Of a stretch of DNA of 64,000 bases, positions 9,223-18,620 are shown piece by piece. Origin of the DNA: JAKAGZ01 sp963772675 (GTDB lineage Bacteria > Bacteroidota > Ignavibacteria > Ignavibacteriales > Ignavibacteriaceae); the NCBI GenBank assembly GCA_963772675.1, contig CAVYYF010000005.1, forward strand, positions 930,001-994,000. The letters run 5' to 3'. Positions within the stretch are counted from its first letter, which is position 1. Each line of letters begins with the position of its first letter. The notes beneath the pieces were generated by a model that worked only from the letters and a program-made list of their open reading frames with translations, was not told the DNA's origin and ran no database searches. A program made the translations under genes and the position numbers.

Positions 9223-10807
9223 ATGAAAAAAATTTTAATATCAGATCCTGTTGATCAAAAATGTGCAGAAATTTTTAAAAGAAGCAGGATATGAAGTGGA
9301 CTTCAAAACAGGTCTATCCTGGGATGAATTATCCAACATAATCCAGGACTACAACGGATTAGTTGTCAGAAGCGAGACCAAGGTTACTCCTGAACTAATT
9401 TCCAAAATGTATAATATGGAAGTGATCGGCAGAGCCGGAACAGGCGTTGATAATATTAACCTTGAAGCTGCAACGCGTAAAGGAATAATTGTTATGAATA
9501 CTCCCGGCGGCAATACTGTTTCCACAGCTGAGCATACGATGGCGTTGATGCTCTCTATGTTCAGAAATATTCCACAGGCGAATCAATCTTTGCGTTCCGG
9601 GAAATGGGATAGAAAAAGTTTTAAAGGAACTGAACTTTATGGGAAGGTAATCGGAGTTATAGGTCTAGGCAAGGTTGGTAGAGAAGTTGTATCAAGATCA
9701 AAAGCATTTGGTATGAAAGTAATAGGATATGATCCGGTGCTTTCAAATGAGATTGCTGATAAAATGGGAATTGAATTAGCAGATCTTGATGCAATTTTCG
9801 CACAATCTGATTTAATAACTGTGCATGTCCCATTATCTGATGAAACGAAACATCTTATCAATTCTGAAACTCTGAACAGATGTAAAGATGGAGTAAGAGT
9901 AATAAATTGTGCAAGGGGTGGAATTGTTGATGAAACAGCTTTGCTTGAAGCGCTCAATTTAGGTAAGGTTTCATCTGCAGCATTTGATGTTTATGAAGTG
10001 GAGCCTCCTGATTTAAATAGCAAATTATTAAATCATCCTAAAGTAGTGTGCACACCCCACCTCGGTGCTTCAACTGAAGAAGCACAAGTCAAAGTTGCAA
10101 TTCAAATTGCGGAGCAAATAGTTGATCTGTTTAAGAACAAAAGAATTTCCGGCGGAGTAAATGCCTCTGATGTTGAAGCCGGCAGTAACAAAGAATTAAA
10201 TTCTTATGTAAAACTTGCAGAAAGTCTTGGTTGTCTTCAGGCACAAATGGTGAAAGGACAACTGAAACAAGTTAATTTGCATTATAGCGGAGAGCTGCTT
10301 CATTCATCAACCAATCTTTTATCAACTGCGGTTATGAAAGGATTTTTGTCTAAAATGAGAACAGAATCTGTGAACTATATAAATGCGCCGTTTTTTTCAA
10401 AAGAGATGGGCATTGTTGTTAACGAAACAAAAACCGGAGCGAATACAAACTATAAAAATTTATTGGAGATTGAATTTATAGCTGACAAAGAAAAACATTC
10501 CTTAGCAGGAACAGTATTCGGAAATAATGAAATCAGATTAGTTGATGTTGATGGCTTTCATCTTGAATTAAAGCCGGAAGGCGATATGATATTTTATTCG
10601 AATGTTGACAGACCCGGTGTTCTGGCATCTGTAGGCAAGATTCTGGCAGAAGCTAATATCAATATTGCCGGTCTTTCGCTTGGTAGATTAGGCAAAGGAG
10701 AAAAAGCAATAACTGTAATTAGTATAGATGGTTCGATGAATAAAGATACCTTAAAGAAAATTTCAGAAATTGAAGGTGTCGGGAATGCCTTTGAAGTAAG
10801 GATTTAG
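9223..10807 (+). CDS. serA: D-3-phosphoglycerate dehydrogenase, with an apparent frameshift near the start
   Basis: This enzyme makes 3-phosphohydroxypyruvate from 3-phosphoglycerate with NAD+, the first step of serine synthesis. The ATG at 9223 begins MKKILISDPVDQKCAEIF, the expected SerA N-terminus, but that frame stops within a few codons. The remaining roughly 517 residues continue in another frame (from about LKEAGYEVDF). A run of five T at 9272-9276 marks the junction; four T would join both parts. The rest is complete: NAD-binding GVIGLGKVGREV, the catalytic His region (CTPHLGAST), the intervening allosteric domain and a C-terminal ACT domain, giving about 527 residues. Without correction, translation would have to begin at the TTG at 9251, losing the first strand. 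Confidence 0.9.
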
Positions 10808-10943
10808 CCCGGGCTATTAAATAAGTAAGTGATAATGATTGTTTAATCTGTGGAATGTTAATATTCAATATTTTATATTCATATAATTAAGCAGATAAAT
10901 AGTGGTTATAGATCAATTAATTAACAATTTTTTCCGGGGCGTT

Positions 10944-12326
10944 ATGAAAAAAATAATTTTATTAATCACAATTTTACCTTTTGCGATTATTTCGGCACAA
11001 AGTAGCTTCAATTTTAATATTGATTACGCGAGCTTCAAATATGACTCTTCATCAAACTATTTAGAATTTTATTATTCCTTTCCTTCGTCTCAATTGAAAG
11101 TAGAACGTAAGGGAGATAATTTTCAGGTAGAAGGGATATTTCATTTAGAATTAAAAAACGATTCGACCGGTGAATATATCGTTAATAAAGGTTGGAAAAT
11201 TCCAAGTGTTGTTAAAGATACTGCGGCTTCAGCAAGAACAAGCAACCTTGTTGGGGTCATAGGCTTTATTGTTCCCAAGGGTAAATATACCCTTTCCTCT
11301 GAGGGGTCTGACTTTAATAACCCCGGGCTAAAGAGATCATATAAATTCCCTATTATTGAAAATCCTTTTGGTACAAAAAATATGACTGTCAGTGGTGTAC
11401 AGCTTGCAGCTAATATTAAACAAGGTGATGCGGATAAGAGCTCAATATTCTATAAAAATACACTTGAAGTTATTCCCAGACCTTCAGGTATTTTTGGAGA
11501 AAATTTACCTGTACTATTCTACTATGGAGAAATATATAATCTCGATAAAGTTCCTGATCTATCAAGTATAAAATTTGTTTCGTCCGTGTATGATGGAAAG
11601 GGCAATTTAGTTTATTCACATGTAAAAAGTTCATTGAGCCCTTCTCCTGCTTCAGTCGAAGTTGGTGTGATTAATGTATCAAAATATATTAGTGGCAAGT
11701 ATTATCTCATTCTATCATTAAGTGATAGTTTAAAAAATGAATCTATTATTTCAAGAAAAGAATTTTTTGTCTATAATCCTACTGTAAAGGACACTGCAGC
11801 AAGTAACGTCCCTTCAAATACTGCAAATGTTTTAAGTAGCCAATTTGCTATTTTATCTGCTGAAGAGTGTGATGATATTTTTGCAAAATCACAATATATT
11901 GCTTCAAAAAATGAAAAGGAACAATTCAGAAAAATTCATACAGTGGAAGGTAAAAGAGAATTTTTATATAAATTCTGGAACGAAAAAGCCAATGAACAGG
12001 AAAAAGACAAAAGATATGTATATACCGATTATATGAACCGGGTTAGGGTAGCTACAGATAAGTATAGAAATATTGCAAGAAAAGGTTGGCAAAGTGATAT
12101 GGGCAGAGTTTATATTATGTATGGTGAACCAAGTGAAATTGAAAGACATCCAAATGAAGGTGGTAAGAGGCCCTACGAAATATGGAAGTATAATGACATT
12201 GAGGGAGGAGTACAATTTATTTTTGGAGATCTGACGGGATTTAGAAATTATGTACTGCTTTCTTCAACAAAACGTGGCGAGATTCAAGATGATAACTGGC
12301 AGCAGGAGATTTCAAGAGTTAACTAA
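10944..12326 (+). CDS. Secreted GWxTD-domain protein
   Basis: The ATG at 10944 gives a clear signal peptide (MKKIILLITILPFAIISAQ). An in-frame GTG at 10902 would bury it behind 14 residues and is less likely. The mature part is a beta-rich region of about 300 residues followed by the GWxTD domain, seen as KGWQSDMGRVYIMYGEP and then the tail PYEIWKYNDIEGG. GWxTD proteins are common in Ignavibacteria, Acidobacteria and relatives; their biochemical role is not established. It stands alone between serA and a terminator. Confidence 0.8.
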   Translation: MKKIILLITILPFAIISAQSSFNFNIDYASFKYDSSSNYLEFYYSFPSSQLKVERKGDNFQVEGIFHLELKNDSTGEYIVNKGWKIPSVVKDTAASARTSNLVGVIGFIVPKGKYTLSSEGSDFNNPGLKRSYKFPIIENPFGTKNMTVSGVQLAANIKQGDADKSSIFYKNTLEVIPRPSGIFGENLPVLFYYGEIYNLDKVPDLSSIKFVSSVYDGKGNLVYSHVKSSLSPSPASVEVGVINVSKYISGKYYLILSLSDSLKNESIISRKEFFVYNPTVKDTAASNVPSNTANVLSSQFAILSAEECDDIFAKSQYIASKNEKEQFRKIHTVEGKREFLYKFWNEKANEQEKDKRYVYTDYMNRVRVATDKYRNIARKGWQSDMGRVYIMYGEPSEIERHPNEGGKRPYEIWKYNDIEGGVQFIFGDLTGFRNYVLLSSTKRGEIQDDNWQQEISRVN

Positions 12327-12351
12327 AGCTTATAATTTTAATTAGAGCGTT

Positions 12352-12385
12352 AAACAGCCTTAAGTATGAATTAGGGCTGTTTTTA
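12352..12385 (+). terminator. Intrinsic terminator after the GWxTD gene
   Basis: AAACAGCC (12352-12359) pairs with GGCTGTTT (12375-12382), with further weak pairing inside, and continues into a T-rich tail. Confidence 0.75.
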
Positions 12386-12490
12386 TTTTAAATAAACACA
12401 TTTTTTTTGAATCCCATATAAATTCAAATAGTAAATAATTTGGTTATCTTTGGGTATTATAATTAAAAATATTTTCTGCATCCAATTGTG

Positions 12491-13366
12491 ATGAACCTGC
12501 AAAACAGATTAGAGTACATACTCTTTATTGGTCTTAGTTACTTTACAAAATTGCTGGGACTTAAATTATCAAGGACTTTTGCTAAGGGCTTGGCTTGTGT
12601 TTTTTATTTTATAATTCCTATCAGAAAGGAAGTAGCCATAAAGAATCTTAAGATGGCTTTTCCTGATTATTCAGAAAAAAAAATTAGGAAGATTGCAATA
12701 GAAACTTACAAAAGCTTTGCAATAACATTAATCGAAACGTTATATATACCGCACATTGGTAATTCTGATATGATAAACTCACTAAGATGTATTAACCTTG
12801 ATTTAATTAGCAGAAAGTTAAAGGGAAATAAAGGGATAATAATTCTTACAGCTCATTTTGGAAATTGGGAATATCTTGCTGCTTCATTAGCGCTACAACT
12901 TGATTTTCCCATGTATCTTCTTATTAAAGTTCAACGAAACCCTTATGTAACAGCGTTTATGGATAGAGCCAGAACAAAATGGTCTAACATAGTAATTCCA
13001 CTCGGGACTTCCGTTAGACAGATATTCAAGGCCCTGAATGAAAACCAAATGGTACTTATGGCTGCGGATCAACGTGGTAATGTTGAAGGAATAAGAATTA
13101 AATTTTTAGGAATAATGTCAGCTGTATATTCAGGGCCAGCTGTATTTGCTTTAAAAACAGGCGCAGACATTGTTATTTCAATCAGTGTCAGGCAACCGGA
13201 TTATTCTTACAAAGTTGAGTTTATGGAATTATCGTTCGACGATATTCCTGGAAATAATGATGCTAAAGTTGAAGAAATTTGCAGAAGGTATCTGAATTTT
13301 CTCGAGGATCTGATTAGGCAATATCCTGAACAATGGCTGTGGATGCACAAAAGGTGGAAACATTAA
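12491..13366 (+). CDS. Lysophospholipid / lipid A acyltransferase (LpxL-HtrB family)
   Basis: A 291-residue inner-membrane acyltransferase with an N-terminal hydrophobic anchor. The catalytic H-x4-E motif is visible in LTAHFGNWEYLAA, and the later AADQRGNVEGIRIKFLG block is the second family signature. It adds a secondary acyl chain to lipid A or a related glycolipid. I use the ATG at 12491; a GTG directly before it (12488) is the alternative. The stop lies three bases before the next start, a heptosyltransferase gene, which supports a lipopolysaccharide role. Confidence 0.85.
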   Translation: MNLQNRLEYILFIGLSYFTKLLGLKLSRTFAKGLACVFYFIIPIRKEVAIKNLKMAFPDYSEKKIRKIAIETYKSFAITLIETLYIPHIGNSDMINSLRCINLDLISRKLKGNKGIIILTAHFGNWEYLAASLALQLDFPMYLLIKVQRNPYVTAFMDRARTKWSNIVIPLGTSVRQIFKALNENQMVLMAADQRGNVEGIRIKFLGIMSAVYSGPAVFALKTGADIVISISVRQPDYSYKVEFMELSFDDIPGNNDAKVEEICRRYLNFLEDLIRQYPEQWLWMHKRWKH

Positions 13367-13369
13367 TCA

Positions 13370-14395
13370 ATGAATAAAGTTCTTGTTATTCAAACTGCAT
13401 TTATTGGCGATGCTGTTTTAACCCTGCCAATGATCCAGAAGTTAAAAGAGATTTTTAATAAAGTTGAACTTCATGTTTTATGTATTCCTGCAACGGAAGA
13501 AATATTTTCAGCCTCATCTTATATCGATAAAGTTGTTGTATATGATAAAAGAGGAAAAAATAAAAACCTGTTTTCTTTGTTAAAATTAATTTCAAGGATA
13601 AGGTCGGAAAAATACTCAAGGATTTATTCACCTCATAGATCTTTCAGAACATCATTAATTGTGAAATATTCAGGTGTAAAGCTTACATTCGGTTTTGATA
13701 ACAGCAGCCTTGGACGTATATACAAATACCTTATAAAATATGACCCATCGAAGCATGAAATTCAAAGGAACTTTGATTTAATTGGGTATTCCTACAATTC
13801 CGAGGACTGGAAAATAAAGCCAGAATTAAATTTATTGAAAGTTGAGGCAACCCACTTAGATAAAATATTTGTAAATTACAAATCTAAATCGAGATATATT
13901 GTGGTAGCGCCGGGAAGTGTTTGGAATACAAAAAAATATCCAGCTGAATTTTATCAAAGTATAATTAAATTTCTATTGGGTAAAAAATATTTTGTTTTGC
14001 TAATCGGTGGAGAAAAAGACAAAGCATTGTGTGAAAGTCTTGAATCAGAATTTCGCGAAAATGTTAAATCGGTTGCAGGTAAATTTTCAATCATTAAATC
14101 GGTTTCACTTTTGGCAAATGCAGAAATGTTAATCTCTAATGATAGCGCACCAACACATTTAGGAATGTGCGCTGATATTCCTGTTCTTACTATTTATTGC
14201 TCAACTGTTCCGGATTTCGGATTCTTTCCTTATAATGCTGCAAGCAATTACATAAGTTATAATGATTTGACTTGCAAGCCCTGTGGGATTCATGGTCATG
14301 ATAAATGTCCGGTTGGCACATTTGAATGTGCATATAAATTAAAACCTGAAATTATAATTTCAAAGTTAGAGGAAATGCTAAATGGTAGAAACTAA
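13370..14395 (+). CDS. ADP-heptose:LPS heptosyltransferase (GT9 family, WaaF-like)
   Basis: A 341-residue GT-B glycosyltransferase of family 9. The N-terminus (VLVIQTAFIGDAVLTLPM) and the sugar-nucleotide-binding region (LISNDSAPTHLGMC) are diagnostic. The stretch STVPDFGFFPY is typical of heptosyltransferase II and its homologues, which extend the inner core of lipopolysaccharide. It directly follows the lipid A acyltransferase and overlaps the next gene by 14 bases, so these form one operon. Confidence 0.85.
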   Translation: MNKVLVIQTAFIGDAVLTLPMIQKLKEIFNKVELHVLCIPATEEIFSASSYIDKVVVYDKRGKNKNLFSLLKLISRIRSEKYSRIYSPHRSFRTSLIVKYSGVKLTFGFDNSSLGRIYKYLIKYDPSKHEIQRNFDLIGYSYNSEDWKIKPELNLLKVEATHLDKIFVNYKSKSRYIVVAPGSVWNTKKYPAEFYQSIIKFLLGKKYFVLLIGGEKDKALCESLESEFRENVKSVAGKFSIIKSVSLLANAEMLISNDSAPTHLGMCADIPVLTIYCSTVPDFGFFPYNAASNYISYNDLTCKPCGIHGHDKCPVGTFECAYKLKPEIIISKLEEMLNGRN

Positions 14396-15017
14396 AAATT
14401 GTGAAATAATAAATATTGATAAGGGATTTGATAACGCAGTGCAACTTGCCAAAAAACTATATCTTGAAGGTAGGATATTTATTTACCCTACCGATACAAT
14501 ATATGGAATTGGAGCTAATCCCTTCAATCAGGAGGCTGTTGAAAAAATTAATAAGATAAAAGGTAGGGACCTTGGGAAGAGATATATTTTACTGATCAAT
14601 AGTATTGAGAATTTAGTTAAATATGTTGAGATTAGATCAGAGAAACATTTGGATTTTTTACTTTCCATCTGGCCTAACCCTGTTTCTGTTGTTTTACCTT
14701 TAAACTCCAATACCAAAAAACTCTTGGGGGTGCAAACAGCTTCATTCAGGATACCTAACGAACGGTTTTGTTTGAAACTCTTAGCCGAGTTACAAATGCC
14801 TCTTATATCTACAAGTGTTAATTACTCAGGGCAGGAACCCTTAATTGAACCAAGCGTTATCAAAGATGAATTTTCATCCCTGACAGATGCCATTTTTTAT
14901 ACTGATAAAAAATTATACATTGAGGCGTCAACTTTAATAGATTTAAATGACTCTAAGCCTGTTTTATTACGTGAGGGGAAATTTAAATTTGAAGATATTT
15001 TAATAAAATTTAAGTAA
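14382..15017 (+). CDS. tsaC: L-threonylcarbamoyladenylate synthase (TsaC/Sua5/YrdC family)
   Basis: A 211-residue YrdC-fold protein. It converts threonine, bicarbonate and ATP to threonylcarbamoyl-AMP, the first step of the t6A37 modification of ANN-decoding tRNAs. Visible signatures are FIYPTDTIYGIGANPF near residue 34, the KGR loop (KIKGRDLGKRYILL) and STSVNYSG for substrate binding. The length matches the short TsaC form rather than two-domain Sua5. It overlaps the heptosyltransferase stop, indicating translational coupling. Confidence 0.9.
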   Translation: MVETKNCEIINIDKGFDNAVQLAKKLYLEGRIFIYPTDTIYGIGANPFNQEAVEKINKIKGRDLGKRYILLINSIENLVKYVEIRSEKHLDFLLSIWPNPVSVVLPLNSNTKKLLGVQTASFRIPNERFCLKLLAELQMPLISTSVNYSGQEPLIEPSVIKDEFSSLTDAIFYTDKKLYIEASTLIDLNDSKPVLLREGKFKFEDILIKFK

Positions 15018-15026
15018 AGAATTGCC

Positions 15027-15890
15027 GTGTTTGAAAAGTTAAATTTTAATTTCAATAGAATAAAAAAAATTAAAAGTGTTTCCCTTCTCGTAGTTCCCGA
15101 TCAGTCAGGAATAAAAGCTAAGTCCCATAAGTTTTCAGTCCCGATGATAGTTGTATATATAGTCTCGTACAGCATTTTTGTCTTTATAATCAGTTACCTT
15201 CTGCTGGCCTTTACACCAATCGGAAACTTAATGAACGTATCGGGAGTCCCTTTAAGTAAGGAAGATTTGCAGCAGGTTAAAACGCTGAATGAAAGAATGA
15301 TCTTTCTGGCTAAAGAAGTAGAAGAAATGAAATCTACAAATGAAAAATTAAGATATGCAATTTTTCTTGGTGATTCAGCGGCGATAGACTCCCTAACAAG
15401 AATAGATTCAGTTTCAAATGAATTCAATCAAGGTGTTAAAGTAGCAAACAAAAAGGGCGGGGATATTTTTTCTGTTTTCAGAGATCTTTTTTTAGTGGAA
15501 AAAGATTCGCAGGTTAAGGGTACATTATTCAATAAACCTGTAAAAGGTTTTATCAGTCGTGAATTTGATCCTGACAAAGGACATTTTGGTATTGATTACG
15601 TGGTAAAGACCGGAACTCCGGTTTATGCAGCGTGCAGTGGTTATGTTGTTTTTGCAGATTATACAGTAAGAGATGGATATATGATAATAATTAATTCACC
15701 ATCAGATTATGTAACTGTTTATAAACATTGTTCTTCGTTAGTTAAAAAGGCTCGCGATATAGTTACCGAAGGAGAGTTAATAGCTCTTAGCGGAAACACA
15801 GGCGAAATAACTACTGGTCCGCATCTACATTTTGAAATCTGGAAAAATGGTAAACCAATAAACCCTAAAAATTTATTAATCAATTATTAA
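15027..15890 (+). CDS. M23 (LytM-type) peptidoglycan endopeptidase, membrane-anchored
   Basis: A 287-residue protein with a short cytoplasmic N-terminus, one transmembrane segment (about residues 40-65), a predicted coiled stretch, and a C-terminal M23 domain. Zinc and catalytic motifs are present: HFGIDY (H-x3-D), HCS and HLHFEIW, so it should be active, cutting peptide cross-links in the periplasm. Start is a GTG at 15027; no in-frame ATG precedes the membrane segment. The bactofilin gene follows three bases after its stop, a pairing known from shape-determining systems such as CcmA/Csd of Helicobacter. Confidence 0.88.
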   Translation: MFEKLNFNFNRIKKIKSVSLLVVPDQSGIKAKSHKFSVPMIVVYIVSYSIFVFIISYLLLAFTPIGNLMNVSGVPLSKEDLQQVKTLNERMIFLAKEVEEMKSTNEKLRYAIFLGDSAAIDSLTRIDSVSNEFNQGVKVANKKGGDIFSVFRDLFLVEKDSQVKGTLFNKPVKGFISREFDPDKGHFGIDYVVKTGTPVYAACSGYVVFADYTVRDGYMIIINSPSDYVTVYKHCSSLVKKARDIVTEGELIALSGNTGEITTGPHLHFEIWKNGKPINPKNLLINY

Positions 15891-15892
15891 CT

Positions 15893-16258
15893 ATGGAGAA
15901 TTTTGTGAAGAATAAAAATACAACTCCCGAAAAGGATGAAATTACTATTATAAGCGTAGGGGTAAAATTAGAGGGATCATTAACCAGCGATGGAAACGTT
16001 AGAGTTGATGGTTTCATAAAGGGGGATGTAACAGCTAAAGGGAATATTACGGTAGGTGATCACGGGGAAATAAAGGGAAACGTAAACGCAGATAATGTTG
16101 TAGTGGGCGGAACTTTAATTGGTACAGTTAATTCTAAAGAAAAGCTTGTGCTCGAATCTAATTCAACTTTGCAAGGAGATATTTCAACTAAAATTTTGGT
16201 AATAGCTCCGGGTGCAAAGTTCGATGGAACGAGCAAAATGAATGTAATCGAGAGCTAA
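15893..16258 (+). CDS. Bactofilin (polymer-forming cytoskeletal protein)
   Basis: A 121-residue protein dominated by short right-handed beta-helix repeats rich in G, V and D (for example VRVDGFIKGDVTAKGNI), with disordered ends. This is the bactofilin core, which polymerises into filaments at the inner membrane and positions cell-wall enzymes. The adjacent LytM endopeptidase is the likely partner. A second in-frame start (GTG at about 15905) exists close by; the ATG is preferred. Confidence 0.9.
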   Translation: MENFVKNKNTTPEKDEITIISVGVKLEGSLTSDGNVRVDGFIKGDVTAKGNITVGDHGEIKGNVNADNVVVGGTLIGTVNSKEKLVLESNSTLQGDISTKILVIAPGAKFDGTSKMNVIES

Positions 16259-16288
16259 TTTTATCTGGGGGAAAAGCCCAGCATCAAT

Positions 16289-16534
16289 ATGATAAAAAAA
16301 ATATTTAATCAAAATGATGATGGTTCAAATCAAGGACAAAATTATAGGGATATCGGGAACTACCTGGGACTGGGTTTACAATTAGCTGTCACGGTAGGGG
16401 CAATGGTTTATTTAGGAATATGGCTTGACGAAAAGTTTGATACCAACCCGTGGTTAACGGTTAGTTGCTCACTTTTAGGAATATTTGCCGCTCTTTATAA
16501 TTTTATTAAAACCGTTTTGAAATCTGGAAAATGA
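16289..16534 (+). CDS. AtpZ/AtpI family membrane protein
   Basis: An 81-residue protein with two transmembrane helices (about residues 28-48 and 55-75) separated by an acidic loop (WLDEKFDTNPW). This matches the small AtpZ/AtpI proteins encoded ahead of F-type ATP synthase operons, thought to help c-ring assembly or magnesium handling. The stop overlaps the next start (ATGA at 16531-16534). Confidence 0.8.
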   Translation: MIKKIFNQNDDGSNQGQNYRDIGNYLGLGLQLAVTVGAMVYLGIWLDEKFDTNPWLTVSCSLLGIFAALYNFIKTVLKSGK

Positions 16535-16908
16535 AGTTTGCTAAGAACAGTATAAGTTACAGCCTTATTTTTGTTCTGTTAATATTTGTTGTTTTTTCTT
16601 ATCTCCGGGTGATCGGTCAGATGAGCCCGGATCTATACTTTTCATTCCTTTTTGCAGTGGCAATAACTACCTTTAATTTTATTTTGGGGGTTTTGTCCAT
16701 AAAGTTAAGCTATAAAAAATCTACGAAAAAATTCCTGATTTTATTCTTGGGAGGGATGGCTTTCAGGCTGTTAGTGATGCTAATAGCAGTATTTATATGC
16801 TTAAAATTCTTGGAATTAAGGGGGAATAGCTTTATATTTTCAGTCTTCTTTTTATATATTTTTTATCAAATAATTGAAATTTTTTATGTTATTTATCAAA
16901 ATAAATAA
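16531..16908 (+). CDS. Putative ATP synthase subunit I-like membrane protein
   Basis: A 125-residue protein with about four transmembrane helices and little soluble sequence. No strong motif is visible. Its position between atpZ and atpB, with start and stop overlapping its neighbour, argues that it is the AtpI-type assembly factor of this operon. The assignment rests mainly on context. Confidence 0.55.
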   Translation: MKFAKNSISYSLIFVLLIFVVFSYLRVIGQMSPDLYFSFLFAVAITTFNFILGVLSIKLSYKKSTKKFLILFLGGMAFRLLVMLIAVFICLKFLELRGNSFIFSVFFLYIFYQIIEIFYVIYQNK

Positions 16909-16920
16909 CATCTTAACCTT

Positions 16921-17775
16921 ATGATTTTGAGCAATTTGCCTGATTCCTTATCAACCCTCACTGACACTGTAAAAGCCGGCAAAGAAAGCGGGGGAGCATG
17001 GATATTACACCACGTAATGGATGCAAATCATGTCGATTTTGGTCCATTAGGTAAATTATATCTTCCTAAAATTGAACTTTTGGGAATAGATTTTTCCATT
17101 ACAAAGGATATATTTTATCTCTGGGTGGCTGCTGCGCTTTTAGTTATTCTTTTTTTCATTGTATCTAGAAGGTATAAGAAATCTTTGATTCCCAAAGGTT
17201 TAACAAATCTATTTGAGATAATGATAATTTTTGTACGGGATGAAATTGTGAAGCCAACTATTGGCAAAGGTTATGAGGCTTTTATGCCATATATGCTGAC
17301 TTTATTTTTCTTTATTCTTTTTGTGAATTTACTGGGATTGATTCCGACTCCTAATTTAGTAGTTCCAACAGGAAACATAGGAGTTACTGCCAGCCTGGCG
17401 CTTATTTCATTTATTGCAATTCAGTTTGGCGGTATTAAAAGCCTTGGATTTTCCCATTACCTGAAGAGCCTTGTTCCTAAAGGTATGCCTTTCTTGATAT
17501 TAATAATTATAGTTCCGCTGGAAATTCTCGGCTTGTTGACAAAACCATTTGCACTCTGTATTCGACTTTTTGCGAACATGATTGCCGGACATATTGTAAT
17601 TTTTGCAGTACTTGGATTGATATTTATTTTTCAATCATATTTTGTATCACCGGTTTCAATTGGTTTTACTTTATTTATTGAATTGTTGGAAATTCTTATA
17701 GCTTTTATTCAGGCATATATTTTTACTATGCTTACTGCATTGTTTATTGGAATGGCAATGCACCCTGAGCATTAA
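16921..17775 (+). CDS. atpB: F0F1 ATP synthase subunit a
   Basis: A 284-residue polytopic membrane protein forming the proton half-channels of F0. The essential arginine helix is visible as LCIRLFANMIAGH, and the N-terminal part has the usual FGPLGKLYLP-type extracytoplasmic segment. It precedes atpE, as in most atp operons. Confidence 0.95.
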   Translation: MILSNLPDSLSTLTDTVKAGKESGGAWILHHVMDANHVDFGPLGKLYLPKIELLGIDFSITKDIFYLWVAAALLVILFFIVSRRYKKSLIPKGLTNLFEIMIIFVRDEIVKPTIGKGYEAFMPYMLTLFFFILFVNLLGLIPTPNLVVPTGNIGVTASLALISFIAIQFGGIKSLGFSHYLKSLVPKGMPFLILIIIVPLEILGLLTKPFALCIRLFANMIAGHIVIFAVLGLIFIFQSYFVSPVSIGFTLFIELLEILIAFIQAYIFTMLTALFIGMAMHPEH

Positions 17776-17831
17776 TTTAATCTTTTGTTTCAAAAAAAAC
17801 ATTGAAAGAAAAACACACTTAGGAGGAAAAA

Positions 17832-18053
17832 ATGGATTTAGCTTGGTTAGGCGCTGGTATAGGTGCCGGAATTGCAGTAATTGGGGCAGGACTAGGTATT
17901 GGTAAACTTGCAGGCTCAGCATTGGAAGCTATGGGAAGACAACCAGAAGCTGCTGCTCCAATAAGAACAGCAATGATTATTGCTGCGGCTCTTATTGAAG
18001 GCATTGGATTCTTTGCACTAGTTATCTGTATTCTTTTAGCAAATAAATCTTAA
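17832..18053 (+). CDS. atpE: F0F1 ATP synthase subunit c
   Basis: A 73-residue hairpin of two helices: a glycine-rich first helix (GAGIGAGIAVIGAGLGIG), the polar loop GRQPE (35-39), and a second helix with the ion-carrying Glu56 (ALIEGIGFF). The residues after the glutamate (G-I-G) do not match the Ser-Thr pattern of sodium-binding c subunits, so protons are the likely coupling ion. AGGAGG at 17821-17826 is a strong ribosome-binding site, fitting the many copies needed for the c-ring. Confidence 0.96.
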   Translation: MDLAWLGAGIGAGIAVIGAGLGIGKLAGSALEAMGRQPEAAAPIRTAMIIAAALIEGIGFFALVICILLANKS

Positions 18054-18075
18054 ATTTTGTAATAGGACACTAATA

Positions 18076-18618
18076 ATGCTATTTGGTTTTAATTTACAAA
18101 TTATTGCCGGTTTGCTTGAAGATAAGATTGATTTACTTGAAGTAAATCCAGGGTTAATAGTTTGGGTAATATTAACTTTTATTGTGCTTCTTTTAGTGCT
18201 GAAAAAAGTTGCCTGGAAACCTATTCTTAGCGCCCTCGACCAGAGAGAAGCGGTTATCAAAGAATCTCTGGAAAAAGCCGAGATAGCTCAGGAAGAAGCA
18301 AAAAAAGTTCTTGAAGAAAATAAAGCAAATATTCAAAAGGCTGAGGAAGAGTCAAAAAAGATAATTAACCAAAGCCGTGAATATGCTGAGAAGTTGAAAG
18401 ATCAGATGCTGCAGGACGGTAAGGAACAGGCTAAGAAAATTGTTGATGAGGCAACTGCAGAAATTGAAAGGAAAAGAGATGCTGCTTTTGCTGAATTGAA
18501 AACACAGGTTGCTGAAATAGCTATTCAGGCTGCCGAAAAGATTATGGATGCTAATCTCGATAAGGAAGCACAGAAAAAAATTGCAAATAAATTTATCGGG
18601 GAAATTACCAAGAATTAA
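18076..18618 (+). CDS. atpF: F0F1 ATP synthase subunit b
   Basis: A 180-residue peripheral-stalk subunit. One transmembrane helix (about residues 26-46, LIVWVILTFIVLLLVL) is followed by a long charged coiled coil (KAEIAQEEAKKVLEENK and onward). Position between atpE and atpH is standard. Confidence 0.94.
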   Translation: MLFGFNLQIIAGLLEDKIDLLEVNPGLIVWVILTFIVLLLVLKKVAWKPILSALDQREAVIKESLEKAEIAQEEAKKVLEENKANIQKAEEESKKIINQSREYAEKLKDQMLQDGKEQAKKIVDEATAEIERKRDAAFAELKTQVAEIAIQAAEKIMDANLDKEAQKKIANKFIGEITKN

Positions 18619-18620
18619 TT

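Noticed and set aside
12445..12452. TATCTTTG before the lipid A acyltransferase gene as a Bacteroidota -7 element
   Set aside because: No TTG lies 19-21 bases upstream, so it is not supported as a promoter.
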